A stretch of DNA of 20,979 bases, taken from positions 1 to 20,979 of the forward strand of contig JAGWPH010000123.1 of the NCBI GenBank assembly GCA_028870615.1. Reading direction: 5' to 3'. The notes beneath the pieces were generated by a model, which was not told the origin of the DNA, did no database searches, and saw nothing but the letters and a program-made list of their open reading frames with translations. The position numbers were made by a program, and so were the translations under genes. Every line of letters starts with the position of its first letter. Positions within the stretch are counted from its first letter, which is position 1. The stretch comes from Betaproteobacteria bacterium (GTDB lineage Bacteria > Pseudomonadota > Gammaproteobacteria > Burkholderiales > Ferrovaceae). Shown here one piece after another: positions 8,582 to 16,872 of the stretch.

Positions 8582-10313
8582 GCGGCTGCATTTGGTGCAG
8601 ACGGGTGTAGTACCCATTTTTTTCGAGCAGGTCGTGATGCTTGCCTTGTTCGACGATCTTTCCCTCATGCAGTACCACAATACGGTCGGCGTTCTCGATG
8701 GTGGACAGTCGATGGGCAATGACAATCGTGGTGCGTCCAACCATCAAGGCTTCGAGGGCGGCCTGTACGGCGCGTTCCGATTCGCTATCCAAGGCCGAAG
8801 TGGCCTCATCAAGAATCAGTATGGGCGCATCTTTCAAAATGGCGCGTGCAATGGCGATACGCTGACGTTGTCCACCCGACAGGCGCGCACCGTTTTCACC
8901 CAGTAATGTGTCGAATCCGTTCGGTAATTGTTCGATAAATTCCAGGGCGTGGGCTGCCTTGGCCGCGGCGCGGATGCGGCCCAGTGCCACGCCCCGTAAA
9001 GGGCCGTAGCCGATGTTGTGGGCCACGGTGTCATTAAAGAGCACCACGTCCTGGCTGACCAGGGCAATATTGGCGCGCAGGCTGGTCAGGGTCAGCGATG
9101 CCAGGGGATGCCCATCCAGCAGGATGCGTCCTGAAGTGGGCGAATAAAAGCGTGGAATCAGCGTTACCAGTGTTGTTTTGCCGCTCCCGGATTGACCTAC
9201 CAGGGCAACGGTTTCGCCGGCACGAATGCTGAGATTGAAGTCGTCGAGCGAATGGCGGTTGCCGCGCGGGTAGGCAAAGCACAGATGTTCGAATTGGAGA
9301 TGGCCTTGGGCGCGTTCCAGGACAACCGTTCCCAAATCTTCTTCAGGGTTTTGGTCAATCAGTTCAAAGACGCTTTCTGAAGCGGCCAGCCCCCGTTGCA
9401 GCGATTCGCTGATATCAGACAAACGCTTGAGGGGGGCGAGCAGCATGATCATGGCCGTGATGAACGATACAAATCCCCCCACTGTGGTCTCGTCAGAGCT
9501 GACTTGCAGCGTTGCCAGCCAGACGATGGCAGCGACTGCCAGTGCCGCAAAAAATTGAACCAGGGGGACATTGGCAGCACTGGCGGCAGCCTGCTTCATG
9601 TTGAGACGGCGTACCCAATTGCTGGCTTCGTGGAAGCGTTCCGTTTCTACAGCAACGCCGCCAAAGACCTTGATGACTTTCTGGCATCCAATCGACTCGT
9701 CCAGTACCGTCGTGATCCCGCCCATTGCTTTCATGCTCTCACGATTGACATTGCGTAATCGGGAGTTGAATTTTTTGATGACCCAGGCAATAGGGGGGGC
9801 AGCCAGCAAAGTGATGCTGGTAAGTTTCCAGTTGAGATAAACCAGCCATCCCAGCAGTCCCATCACAACAAAGGTATCGGTGACCAGGTTGGTGACGACC
9901 GTAGTGGCTGCTGTCATGACCTGACTGGCGTCAAACACCAGCTTCGAAATCAGCGTTCCTGCGGGATGGTCGTCGAAATAACGTACCGGCAGTTGCAGGA
10001 GGCGATTGAACATCTGGCTGCGCAGGTCCATGACGACCTTGTTGCCTACCCAGTTCATGGCAAATTTGGACACGAAATTGGCGATGCCGCGTACGATGAA
10101 CAACCCGAGCAACATCACTGGAACCCAACGGATCCATAACGGATCTTTGTGAACGAAGCTCATGTCGAGCAGGGGTTTGAGTAGTGCCGGCAGCAGGGGC
10201 TCTGTGGCCGCTGTGATGACCATGGCGACGATCGCGACAAAAAATTCCCAGCGGTAGGGGACAACGTAGCGTAATAAGCGCCGATACAGTGCAGCGCTTT
10301 GAATAGGTAGCAT
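8568..10313 (-). CDS. msbA: Lipid A export ATP-binding/permease protein MsbA
   Basis: Half-size ABC exporter that flips lipid A-core across the inner membrane as a homodimer. From the ATG at 10313 it is 581 residues, matching E. coli MsbA (582). The N-terminal half holds the six-helix exporter domain, with QLPVRYFDDHPAGTLISK and GITTVLDESIGCQKVIKVF as typical coupling segments. The ATPase half has Walker A GQSGSGKTT, the Q-loop LVSQDVVLFNDTV, the signature LSGGQRQR, Walker B ILILDEATSALD and the H-loop IVIAHRLST. The frame stays open to 10442. A GTG at 10325 has AGGA nine bases upstream and may be the true start, adding four residues. A TATACT hexamer (plus-strand 10355-10360) is a possible -10. 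It ends inside the convergent glycosyltransferase gene. Confidence 0.95.
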   Translation of the reverse strand: MLPIQSAALYRRLLRYVVPYRWEFFVAIVAMVITAATEPLLPALLKPLLDMSFVHKDPLWIRWVPVMLLGLFIVRGIANFVSKFAMNWVGNKVVMDLRSQMFNRLLQLPVRYFDDHPAGTLISKLVFDASQVMTAATTVVTNLVTDTFVVMGLLGWLVYLNWKLTSITLLAAPPIAWVIKKFNSRLRNVNRESMKAMGGITTVLDESIGCQKVIKVFGGVAVETERFHEASNWVRRLNMKQAAASAANVPLVQFFAALAVAAIVWLATLQVSSDETTVGGFVSFITAMIMLLAPLKRLSDISESLQRGLAASESVFELIDQNPEEDLGTVVLERAQGHLQFEHLCFAYPRGNRHSLDDFNLSIRAGETVALVGQSGSGKTTLVTLIPRFYSPTSGRILLDGHPLASLTLTSLRANIALVSQDVVLFNDTVAHNIGYGPLRGVALGRIRAAAKAAHALEFIEQLPNGFDTLLGENGARLSGGQRQRIAIARAILKDAPILILDEATSALDSESERAVQAALEALMVGRTTIVIAHRLSTIENADRIVVLHEGKIVEQGKHHDLLEKNGYYTRLHQMQPLTGA

Positions 10314-10440
10314 CAACGAGGGCACTGGCCGTGATCCTGAAACGTGAGAGGGGCAGTATACCGTACCGCGACCCCTGACCTGCCTGGAATCTGATAACAT
10401 TCCGATGGGATGGTTTCTAAATTTTTGATCCAGGATATGC
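10314..10440. promoter_or_regulatory. Divergent msbA/btuM intergenic region
   Basis: This 127-base gap separates msbA and the btuM-like gene. On the minus strand TATACT (10360-10355) is a good -10 for msbA without a clear -35. On the plus strand ATAACA-N16-TCTAAA is a weak promoter candidate before btuM, and AGGA lies a few bases before its ATG. No cobalamin-box sequence (GCTGCCCCCGCAAC-like) occurs here, so btuM has no riboswitch of its own. Confidence 0.35.
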
Positions 10441-11010
10441 ATGCGTCTTGATTACCGTGCCCGGTGGGCGATAGGTGTACTGCTGGTGCTGTTGGTCATG
10501 GTCACACACGGCCAGCACGACGCAACATCGCTGCATTTGCCCCAAGCCACTTGGGCGGCTTTTTTTCTGGGTGGTTTTTATCTTCGCCAGACCCGGTTGT
10601 GGGTGTTGGGTCTGGGGTTGGTGGGAGCGCTGGATTATGCGATGGTCACCTGGGGGGGTGTAAGTGATTTCTGCCTGACGCCAGCCTACCTGTTCATGAT
10701 TCCGGCTTACGGCGTTTTATGGCTGGCGGGCCGAATTTTTGCCGCGCATGCCCGTTTGGAATGGCGAAGTCTGGGAGTGTTGATGCTCTGTTGTTCCAGC
10801 ATTGTGGTGGCCGAAATTCTGGCAAGCGGCAGTTTTTACCTGTTTTCAGGACGTCCTGATCACGTCAGCCTTGCCGGGTTAACGACCGCTCTGGTGACCT
10901 GGGCGCCATCTACCTTCAAGGCCTTTACTTTCTGGATCGGGGTCGCTGCTCCGATCCATACGGCAATCATGTTTCTGCGTGGCGCTGGAGCGTCGCGCCG
11001 TTCCGTCTAA
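10441..11010 (+). CDS. btuM: BtuM-like ECF S component, predicted vitamin B12 transporter
   Basis: Small, very hydrophobic protein of 189 residues with about six membrane segments (roughly residues 8-24, 35-48, 53-72, 79-97, 108-128 and 150-176). The pattern, especially SDFCLTPAYLFMIPAYG with a cysteine at residue 78, fits BtuM. In the Thiobacillus denitrificans BtuM a conserved cysteine at about position 80 binds and decyanates the cobalt of cobalamin. BtuM proteins are solitary S components that work without a dedicated ECF module in the same operon. The context agrees: the convergent neighbour is a TonB receptor under a cobalamin riboswitch. AGGA lies just upstream of the ATG. The 3' end overlaps btuB by 4 bases. 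A run of seven G (10652-10658) lies shortly before the Cys78 codon. The family match is from memory of the family, not from a search. Confidence 0.75.
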   Translation: MRLDYRARWAIGVLLVLLVMVTHGQHDATSLHLPQATWAAFFLGGFYLRQTRLWVLGLGLVGALDYAMVTWGGVSDFCLTPAYLFMIPAYGVLWLAGRIFAAHARLEWRSLGVLMLCCSSIVVAEILASGSFYLFSGRPDHVSLAGLTTALVTWAPSTFKAFTFWIGVAAPIHTAIMFLRGAGASRRSV

Positions 11011-12941
11011 AAGGCATATTTCACCAGCATTCCAAAGTTTCTTCCCGGGGACGGGTAGAAAGCCCCGTAGCTGTTGGCGTAGTCGTAATACTGCCGGTTG
11101 AGCAGGTTGTTGGCAGAAGCGACCAGAGTCCATTGCTTCGAGAGAATACTGTTGTAGCGTAAATCAGCCGTCCAGTAGAACGGAATCGGCGGCATTGTTC
11201 CCATAAAATCAGAATCCACGGGCTGTTGGCCTACCAGACGGGCGGACAGGTCCAGGGTCTGGTGCGCTTCAGGTTTCCATTGAACCCCGGTCTGAATGTT
11301 GAACTGGGGGACCAGCGGAACCCTGTGCCCTTGATAGGCGCCGTCCACGAAGACAGCCTTGATCCATTGTCCGGATCCGCGCAAGGCAAAGCTCGGTGCA
11401 GCCTGATAGCTTCCTTCAATTTCGATGCCTTCGCGTTGGGTCGGGGGTAAATTGATATTGATGAACTGCACGGGGTCAAAGACCAGTTCATTGTGAATAT
11501 TGCTGCGAAACACGCGCAATGTCGCATTGCTTGGGGCCATACGATTCCAGCTGATACCTGCCTCGTAGTCCATGGAGGTTTGCGGCAGCAGGTTGCCGGC
11601 AGCGCCTCGCAGTTCATCGATGTTGGCGACCCGATAGCTTTCCCCGGTTCTGACGTACGATTCGAGTTTGGAAAACAGGGTTCGGATGTATTGCAGTTCA
11701 AACGCATGCAAGTTGGACGAATCATTGGCTGCCAGTTCTTTCTGGATGCGTTCGACGCGCCCCCCAGCGACGATACGATCCACCGGATCGAGATTCCAGT
11801 CGTCCCTCAGGTAGAGGGCGTCACTGTTCTGTATCAAGTGTTCACCCACCGTGGAATACTGGGGATAGGCGGGATAAACGGACGAATACATACGGTCCCA
11901 GCGGGACAGGTCGAGCCCCAGCGTCAGGTCGTTGCCCTTGAACCCCGCGTCGTGAATTTTTGCGCGGGGTGACAGATCTTCAAAGTTTGCCGAAATGTCG
12001 GTGGAACCGCCCAGGCTGGGCAGGTTGCTTGTTGACTGCTTGTTGCGGACATTGGCGTCTATTGCCAGCTCGGTATTGTTGACCATGGCTTTACCAAAAA
12101 CAGTCACGACATTTCCGCTGATGTTGCCCGAGTCATTGGGAGTAACGGTCTGCCTGGGGTTCTGTTGAAACTGTGTCAGCGTCAGGGGGCCCGGAAATCG
12201 TGTGTCCTCAGAATCTGAGTACAGGCGGATCCCCAGTGTCCGGTCCGCGTCGGGCTGCCACTGGACGGCTGCCCCCCCTGTGCGAACCTGGGCCTGGTTG
12301 TTGTCACGATAATTGTCCGTATTGAGTGTTTTTCCGAACAGGGCAACGGAAGTGCCATCGATTTGGCGCGAAGCCCAGATGTTGCTCTCCTTGGTGGCAA
12401 AGCTACCCAGACCCCCCGAAATGATGGTGCTGTCGCCAGGATGGTTCTTGCTGACAATATTGATAACGCCGCTGGTGGCGCCTTCACCGTAAAGTACGCT
12501 GGAGCCGCCACGGATGATTTCAATGTGATCAATGGATTCCACCGGAATCATGGAAGTTCGCGCCGCCGCCTGTTCGATCTCGGACAAACGAACCCCGTCC
12601 AGCAGAATGACCACATTGTTGTCGCTGGTGATGCCATACCCGCGAAGATCTATCGATTGGTCCTGGGTGCCGCTCAGATTGATCCGCGTGGGGACATTGC
12701 CGAGCTTTTGCAGGATTTGCGAAACATCGGACAAGCCGCTGCGTTCAATGTCGCCAGAAGTGATGATTGTCGTTTGCGGGAGCGACTGATCCAAAGATTC
12801 ATCGAAGCGGGATGACATGACGGTGATGGGTGACAATCCCGACACGGGATCGGCGGCCGTGTCGGCATGACCGGGTAATGCGAACCAGGCGGCAGACAGC
12901 ACAATGGCCCGGAAGACCATGCGTCTAGTGTAAATTGTCAA
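11007..12941 (-). CDS. btuB: TonB-dependent vitamin B12 receptor (BtuB-like)
   Basis: Outer-membrane receptor, 644 residues from a TTG at 12941. The TTG is chosen because AGGGAG lies six bases upstream; the ATG at 12920 has no such site. The N-terminus reads as a signal peptide (TRR charge, then VFRAIVLSAAWFAL, cleavage after GHA). It is followed by a TonB-box-like SPITVMSS and the plug domain (ITSGDIERSGLSDVSQILQK, SIDLRGYG, VVILLDGVRLSE, IEIIRGGSSVLYGEGATSGV, INIVS). The rest is a 22-strand-type barrel ending in FGMLVKYAF with the usual C-terminal phenylalanine. Substrate assignment rests on the cobalamin riboswitch in its leader and the neighbouring btuM, not on barrel residues. No periplasmic BtuF or BtuCD is in the window. 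Confidence 0.88.
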   Translation of the reverse strand: MTIYTRRMVFRAIVLSAAWFALPGHADTAADPVSGLSPITVMSSRFDESLDQSLPQTTIITSGDIERSGLSDVSQILQKLGNVPTRINLSGTQDQSIDLRGYGITSDNNVVILLDGVRLSEIEQAAARTSMIPVESIDHIEIIRGGSSVLYGEGATSGVINIVSKNHPGDSTIISGGLGSFATKESNIWASRQIDGTSVALFGKTLNTDNYRDNNQAQVRTGGAAVQWQPDADRTLGIRLYSDSEDTRFPGPLTLTQFQQNPRQTVTPNDSGNISGNVVTVFGKAMVNNTELAIDANVRNKQSTSNLPSLGGSTDISANFEDLSPRAKIHDAGFKGNDLTLGLDLSRWDRMYSSVYPAYPQYSTVGEHLIQNSDALYLRDDWNLDPVDRIVAGGRVERIQKELAANDSSNLHAFELQYIRTLFSKLESYVRTGESYRVANIDELRGAAGNLLPQTSMDYEAGISWNRMAPSNATLRVFRSNIHNELVFDPVQFININLPPTQREGIEIEGSYQAAPSFALRGSGQWIKAVFVDGAYQGHRVPLVPQFNIQTGVQWKPEAHQTLDLSARLVGQQPVDSDFMGTMPPIPFYWTADLRYNSILSKQWTLVASANNLLNRQYYDYANSYGAFYPSPGRNFGMLVKYAF

Positions 12942-12948
12942 AATAATC

Positions 12949-12967
12949 TCCCTGTAGAGGACAGGGA
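12949..12967 (-). promoter_or_regulatory. SD-sequestering hairpin of the btuB leader
   Basis: On the minus strand TCCCTGT (12967-12961), loop CCTCT, then ACAGGGA (12955-12949): a perfect 7-base-pair stem with a 5-base loop. Its 3' arm contains most of the AGGGAG that serves the TTG start at 12941. This is the expected final switch element for translational control by the upstream cobalamin aptamer. Confidence 0.65.
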
Positions 12968-12998
12968 AACACCAGGGATAATTCGAGGCCGACTGCGA

Positions 12999-13075
12999 AT
13001 CGGTTGTTACCGATGAGGATGTTTGCCTGAATACTGCTACCCCGCAGTATTTCCAGTGCGCCAGACCATCTGGCG
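12999..13075 (-). promoter_or_regulatory. Hairpin-rich linker between cobalamin aptamer and btuB start
   Basis: Three perfect inverted repeats lie in a row. CGCCAGA-N3-TCTGGCG is at 13059-13075, AATACTGC-N6-GCAGTATT at 13030-13051, and ATCGGT-N4-ACCGAT at 12999-13014. None is followed by a T run on the minus strand, so none looks like an intrinsic terminator. Together with the SD hairpin they fill most of the stretch from the aptamer to the start codon and probably form the expression platform. Confidence 0.5.
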
Positions 13076-13082
13076 ATTTGGA

Positions 13083-13268
13083 GCGTGGGGCCGGTATCCG
13101 GGCTCATCCGAAAACCTCCGTCGTCTTCCCGGGCCGTGGGCGTTAACCTTCCGGCCTAGTGACTGTTATGACGAAGTGATCAAGACTTACCGTTGCGGGG
13201 GCAGCACAGGCATTTAACCTGTTTCCCGTTTAACCCGGACTGAGCAAGCACATCCAGGCACCCCGATG
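13083..13268 (-). ncRNA. Cobalamin (AdoCbl-class) riboswitch aptamer
   Basis: The minus strand carries the hallmark B12 box GCTGCCCCCGCAACGGTAAG at 13205-13186. It is preceded by GGTTAAACGGGAAACAGGTT (the conserved GGGAA element) and followed by GGGAAGACGACGGAGG and GAGCCCGGATACCGGCCC (13105-13088). The ends CGGGGTGCC (about 13266-13258) and GGCCCCACG (about 13091-13083) can pair as the closing P1 stem with two mismatches. It lies in the leader of btuB, in the correct orientation, so B12 would repress receptor synthesis. Boundaries are good to about ten bases. Confidence 0.95.
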
Positions 13269-13293
13269 TGAACCATTCACATCTGCTGTGTTG

Positions 13294-13321
13294 ATTGTAA
13301 CTAAATATGTACTCGGAGCAA
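13294..13321 (-). promoter_or_regulatory. Putative promoter of btuB and its riboswitch
   Basis: On the minus strand TTGCTC (13321-13316), a 16-base spacer, then TACAAT (13299-13294, 5/6 match). The predicted start near 13287 is just upstream of the aptamer and gives a leader of about 345 bases. The -35 is poor (3/6). Confidence 0.45.
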
Positions 13322-13372
13322 AGCCATATAGGATAATTGACGCCGGAACACCCACCCATTTATATTGAGCCC

Positions 13373-13564
13373 ATGGAAAAGCAATTCGCCGCCCTGGAAC
13401 GCAAGATTGATCGGGTTATCAGCCAATGCGATCTCTTGCGCGTTGAAAACCAGCGCTTGCGCCAGGAACTGATTCTCAAGGCAGATGAGGTGGGGATGCT
13501 TTCGGACAAGATACAAGAGGCGCGTCGCCGCTTGCAGCAACTGGTCGAACAGGTACCGGAATAA
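13373..13564 (+). CDS. zapB: ZapB-like coiled-coil cell division protein
   Basis: Short protein of 63 residues that is almost entirely coiled coil: heptad-rich, with many Glu, Arg and Leu, from KQFAALERKIDRVI to ARRRLQQLVEQVPE. ZapB-type proteins bind ZapA and stabilise the FtsZ ring at midcell. The assignment rests on size, coiled-coil character and position two bases before zapA; sequence conservation in this family is low. The ATG at 13373 gives the usual family length. An in-frame TTG at 13337 would add twelve residues, but its AGGA is only three bases away. A GATAAT at 13332-13337 could be a -10 element. Confidence 0.8.
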   Translation: MEKQFAALERKIDRVISQCDLLRVENQRLRQELILKADEVGMLSDKIQEARRRLQQLVEQVPE

Positions 13565-13566
13565 GC

Positions 13567-13881
13567 ATGGCCAAGCCGCAATCCGTGCAGGTCGAAATTT
13601 CTATCCTGGACCGGTCTTACAAGGTGTCATGCGACCCTGAGCATCAGGCCCTGCTTCAGGAAGCTGCCCAGGATCTCGATCGGCGCATGCGTGAGGCGCG
13701 AGTCAACTCGGAAGGTGTGGGACCCGAACGAGCCGCCGTGATGGCGGGGCTCAACGCCGTTTACGAGATGCTTGAACAAAAAGCATCGAGTAAATGGGAT
13801 ATTAACGATGTGAAGCGTAGAATAAAAGGCCTGGAGGAGCGGTTGGATCGCTGCTTCGTTGATCAGGAATCCCTTTTTTGA
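13567..13881 (+). CDS. zapA: Cell division protein ZapA
   Basis: FtsZ-ring associated protein of 104 residues, the normal length. The N-terminal domain has the family pattern VQVEISILDRSYKVSCDPEH followed by LLQEAAQDLDRRMREAR. The C-terminal half is a long helix (ERAAVMAGLNAVYEMLEQK) that forms the tetramer coiled coil. It starts two bases after zapB, with a GGA nearby, so the two are translated together. Its stop at 13881 is two bases before the predicted 5' end of 6S RNA, the arrangement also found in E. coli and many other proteobacteria. Confidence 0.93.
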   Translation: MAKPQSVQVEISILDRSYKVSCDPEHQALLQEAAQDLDRRMREARVNSEGVGPERAAVMAGLNAVYEMLEQKASSKWDINDVKRRIKGLEERLDRCFVDQESLF

Positions 13882-13882
13882 G

Positions 13883-14063
13883 ATTCCCCTGGGGTGCTTG
13901 TTACGGTTTTAATTCTTTGAGCCGATAATCATCTAACCCGGCTATTGACCTGATGGGTGCTGTTGCGCGCGTCCTGCTGGAATCGCCTGATGCACTCGGT
14001 GGGTAGCCACCTTCTAGAGGCTTGGGTTCAAGATGCCAACCGGACGGCACCTGCGGGGGACCC
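13883..14063 (+). ncRNA. ssrS: 6S RNA
   Basis: About 181 bases directly after zapA. The first 45 bases line up without gaps with the start of E. coli 6S RNA and end in the conserved GAGCCGATA. The 3' part has GGTTCAAG followed by CCGGACGGCACC. The outer stem can form from TCCCC with GGGGGA, GGTGC with GCACC, and CGGTT with AACCG, leaving the internal bubble that mimics an open promoter. 6S RNA binds the sigma70 holoenzyme and shifts transcription in stationary phase. The 3' boundary is approximate. A promoter may lie inside zapA (TAGAAT at 13818-13823); otherwise it is processed from the zapBA transcript. Confidence 0.87.
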
Positions 14064-14069
14064 CCTTCC

Positions 14070-14543
14070 ATGACCTGTTGGTTGATGAAATCGGAGCCTT
14101 CCGAGGTCAGTATCGATGACGTCCTGCGGATGCCAGGGCGGCGCGTGGACTGGTTCGGGATTCGCAATTATCAAGCGCGTAACTTTATGATGCGCGACAT
14201 GCGGTTGGGAGAGGGCGTCCTGTTTTACCATTCCAGCTGCTCAGAACCCGGAATCGTGGGTTTAGCCGAGATCTCCCGTTTGGCCAGACCCGATGTGACC
14301 CAGTTTGACCCCCAATCCCCTTACTATGACCCAAAGGCCACAGTCCAGCATCCACGCTGGTTCAACGTGGAAATCAAGGTCCTTAAAAAAACCCGACTGC
14401 TGTCGTTGGATGAACTGCGCGCCGAACCCGGACTTCAAAATATGCGATTACTGGCGCGCGGCAATCGCCTGTCCATCACCCCTGTCACTTTGGACGAGTG
14501 GACCAGGATTCAGCAAATGCTCACGCCTGGGTCAGGCGTTTAA
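14070..14543 (+). CDS. EVE domain-containing protein
   Basis: Protein of 157 residues made of a single EVE domain (PUA-like fold), a group that includes human thymocyte nuclear protein 1 and is thought to recognise modified bases. The typical start [16 protein letters not shown] is followed by [14 protein letters not shown], the [13 protein letters not shown] strand, [12 protein letters not shown] and [11 protein letters not shown]. The ATG at 14070 is chosen because it begins the domain. GGGGGA (14055-14060) nine bases upstream would be its Shine-Dalgarno and lies in the 3' arm of 6S RNA. The frame is open further upstream, but that part overlaps the RNA gene. The 3' end overlaps convergent purC by 23 bases. 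Its molecular target here is unknown. Confidence 0.9.
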   Translation: MTCWLMKSEPSEVSIDDVLRMPGRRVDWFGIRNYQARNFMMRDMRLGEGVLFYHSSCSEPGIVGLAEISRLARPDVTQFDPQSPYYDPKATVQHPRWFNVEIKVLKKTRLLSLDELRAEPGLQNMRLLARGNRLSITPVTLDEWTRIQQMLTPGSGV

Positions 14544-15408
14544 GGGCTTCCTGATAGCGCGCGCCGGTTCCAGCAGCAATCTCGGCCGGAAGTTCTGGCG
14601 CCGGAGGTTGTTTATTCCAGTGTATGGACTCCAGCCAATTCCTGACAAATTGCTTGTCAAAGCTCTCGGGACTGGCACCCACCCGATAGCTGCTTTTGGG
14701 CCAAAAGCGGGAAGAGTCCGGAGTCAGTACTTCATCGATAAGCGTGAGTGTCCCTGCCTGGTCCAGTCCAAATTCAAATTTCGTGTCCGCAATGATGATT
14801 TCCCGTTCCAGGGCGTACATCGCAGCAGCCTGATAGAGCTGGAGCGACAGATCGCGAACTTGGGCCGCAAGGGCACTCCCTACCAAATCGGATACCTGGG
14901 CAAAGTCGATATTTTCATCATGATCGCCCGCAGCTGCCTTGGTAGCCGGAGTAAAAAGCGGGGTAGGCAATTTGGCAGCCCGTTGCAATCCTGCAGGTAG
15001 TGCGATGCCACACACGGAACCACTGTCCTGATATTCCTTCCAGCCCGAGCCTTCAAGATAGCCACGCACTACAGCTTCCAACGGAAGGGCTCGCATGCGC
15101 CGGGCAACCACTGAACGTCCGGCGACCTGGGCACGCTCTGAAGGCGTTACGACGCCTTCCGGGTCAATGCCACTGAGATGATTGGGGATCAGGTCCTGGA
15201 AATAAGCAAACCAGAAATTGGTCAACGTGTTGAGAATAATTCCCTTGTTGGGGATGGGCGTGGGAAATACCACGTCAAAGGCAGACAGACGATCTGTCGT
15301 GACCAGCAGCAGATGATCTTCTCCCACGGCATAAATGTCGCGTACCTTGCCGCGGGTGATCAATGGGAGCGACTGAATTTCAGTGCGGTAGACGGGTTTC
15401 GTGGCCAT
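14521..15408 (-). CDS. purC: Phosphoribosylaminoimidazole-succinocarboxamide synthase (SAICAR synthetase)
   Basis: Joins aspartate to CAIR with ATP in purine synthesis, in the cytosol. It has 295 residues, the length of the longer PurC type found in betaproteobacteria and yeast. Landmarks are the ATP-binding [81 protein letters not shown], and [10 protein letters not shown] with [15 protein letters not shown]. The ATG lies 5 bases after the pyk stop, so it is almost certainly in the same transcript. In many betaproteobacteria an fba gene sits between pyk and purC; here none does. Confidence 0.96.
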   Translation of the reverse strand: MATKPVYRTEIQSLPLITRGKVRDIYAVGEDHLLLVTTDRLSAFDVVFPTPIPNKGIILNTLTNFWFAYFQDLIPNHLSGIDPEGVVTPSERAQVAGRSVVARRMRALPLEAVVRGYLEGSGWKEYQDSGSVCGIALPAGLQRAAKLPTPLFTPATKAAAGDHDENIDFAQVSDLVGSALAAQVRDLSLQLYQAAAMYALEREIIIADTKFEFGLDQAGTLTLIDEVLTPDSSRFWPKSSYRVGASPESFDKQFVRNWLESIHWNKQPPAPELPAEIAAGTGARYQEALKRLTQA

Positions 15409-15413
15409 CGTTT

Positions 15414-16841
15414 TCAGTTGTGTTCACCAATCCTGATGATTTTCATGGTGTTGGTTCCACCGGGTTTGCCAATGGGCTCACCAATGGTCAACAGGATTAA
15501 ATCGCCCGTTTTGACCGCACCGAGTTTCAACAACAGCGCTTCGGCCTGGGCCATGACCTGGGCCGGCCCTTCTGTACCATGCTGAAAATCGACAGGATAA
15601 ACACCCCTGAACAGGGTGACCTTGCGTTGTGTTTCTTCCACAGAGGTCATGGCATAAATTGGAACATTGACGTCTGCGCGAGACATCAACAAGGCTGTGG
15701 TACCACTTTGGGTCAGCGCAACAATGGCTTTGACTTCGAGATGATGCGTGGTATGAATAACGGCGCGTGCCACAGCCTTTTCCACCCTTTCGATACGGTC
15801 CAGTTCATGACGCTCCACAAATGTTTGGCTGTCTTGTTTCTCTGCTTCGGCACACACGCGTGCCATGGCGGCAATCGCTTCGACGGGAAACTGGCCGGCG
15901 GCTGATTCGGCCGAGAGCATGACGGCGTCACTCCCATCCAGCACGGCATTGGCTACATCAGAAACTTCTGCACGGGTGGGTACCGGGCTGGAAATCATGG
16001 ATTCCATCATCTGAGTTGCGGTAATGACCGTTTTGTTCATTTGGCGTGCGAGCCGGATCATGCGTTTTTGCAATGCCGGTACGGCGGCATCCCCCACTTC
16101 CACGGCCAGGTCGCCGCGCGCCACCATGATGGAATCGCTGGCCGCAATGATGTCTTCCAGGGCATCGATGGCTTCGGCACGTTCGATCTTGGACTGGATC
16201 TGGGCGTGGCCCCCGGCCTTGACCAACAGGTCGCGTGCCCATTGCACGTCAGCGCCGGAACGGGGGAAGGATACGGCAAGATAATCCACACGCAGCCGAG
16301 CGGCCAGTTTGATGTCCTCCATGTCCTTTTCGGTCAATGCCGGGGCGGTCAATCCGCCGCCACGCCGATTGATTCCCTTGTTATTGGACAGGGGCCCTCC
16401 TTGAATGACCTTGGTATGAACCTGATTGTTCGTAACATGATCCACCCTGAGTTCTATCTTGCCGTCGTCCAGAAGCAGTGAATCGCCGCTGTAAACATCC
16501 CGGGGAAGTTCTTTGTAATCGAGGCCGACGCGCTCCTGGTCGCCCAATACACAGTCAGCATCTAAAATGAAAGCGTCACCCGCCTTCAATACGATGCGTG
16601 CGTCGCGAAACTTGCCTACACGAATCTTGGGACCTTGAAGGTCGCCCAGGATACCCACGGTTCGCCCGAGCCGTTTTGCTATCGAACGGATTAATTCGAC
16701 ACGGTCACGATGGTCTTGTTCGGACCCATGAGAAAAATTAAGGCGGGCAACATCCATGCCAGCCAGGATCATGCGTTCCAGAACTTCGGGGTTGCTGGAA
16801 GCGGGTCCGATAGTGGCAACAATTTTGGTACGGCGGGGCAT
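15414..16841 (-). CDS. pyk: Pyruvate kinase
   Basis: Last step of glycolysis, phosphoenolpyruvate plus ADP to pyruvate plus ATP. It has 475 residues from the ATG at 16841, the normal length. AGGAG lies 10 bases upstream. The frame is open to 17123, but that extension runs through the pgk 3' end and is not conserved. Motifs are [16 protein letters not shown] at the N-terminus, [30 protein letters not shown], the active-site [55 protein letters not shown] and [19 protein letters not shown]. The C-terminal effector domain contains [14 protein letters not shown]. It lies 31 bases after pgk and just before purC. Confidence 0.96.
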   Translation of the reverse strand: MPRRTKIVATIGPASSNPEVLERMILAGMDVARLNFSHGSEQDHRDRVELIRSIAKRLGRTVGILGDLQGPKIRVGKFRDARIVLKAGDAFILDADCVLGDQERVGLDYKELPRDVYSGDSLLLDDGKIELRVDHVTNNQVHTKVIQGGPLSNNKGINRRGGGLTAPALTEKDMEDIKLAARLRVDYLAVSFPRSGADVQWARDLLVKAGGHAQIQSKIERAEAIDALEDIIAASDSIMVARGDLAVEVGDAAVPALQKRMIRLARQMNKTVITATQMMESMISSPVPTRAEVSDVANAVLDGSDAVMLSAESAAGQFPVEAIAAMARVCAEAEKQDSQTFVERHELDRIERVEKAVARAVIHTTHHLEVKAIVALTQSGTTALLMSRADVNVPIYAMTSVEETQRKVTLFRGVYPVDFQHGTEGPAQVMAQAEALLLKLGAVKTGDLILLTIGEPIGKPGGTNTMKIIRIGEHN

Positions 16842-16872
16842 CTGCTTGAAACTCCTGTCAGTTGATGATGCG

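Noticed and set aside
10314..10442. N-terminal extension of msbA by 43 residues.
   Set aside because: It would overlap the btuM start and the extra residues are not membrane or domain sequence; the ATG at 10313 gives the standard length.
13030..13051. Strong hairpin AATACTGC-N6-GCAGTATT as an intrinsic terminator in the btuB leader.
   Set aside because: No T run follows on the minus strand; kept only as part of the leader structure.
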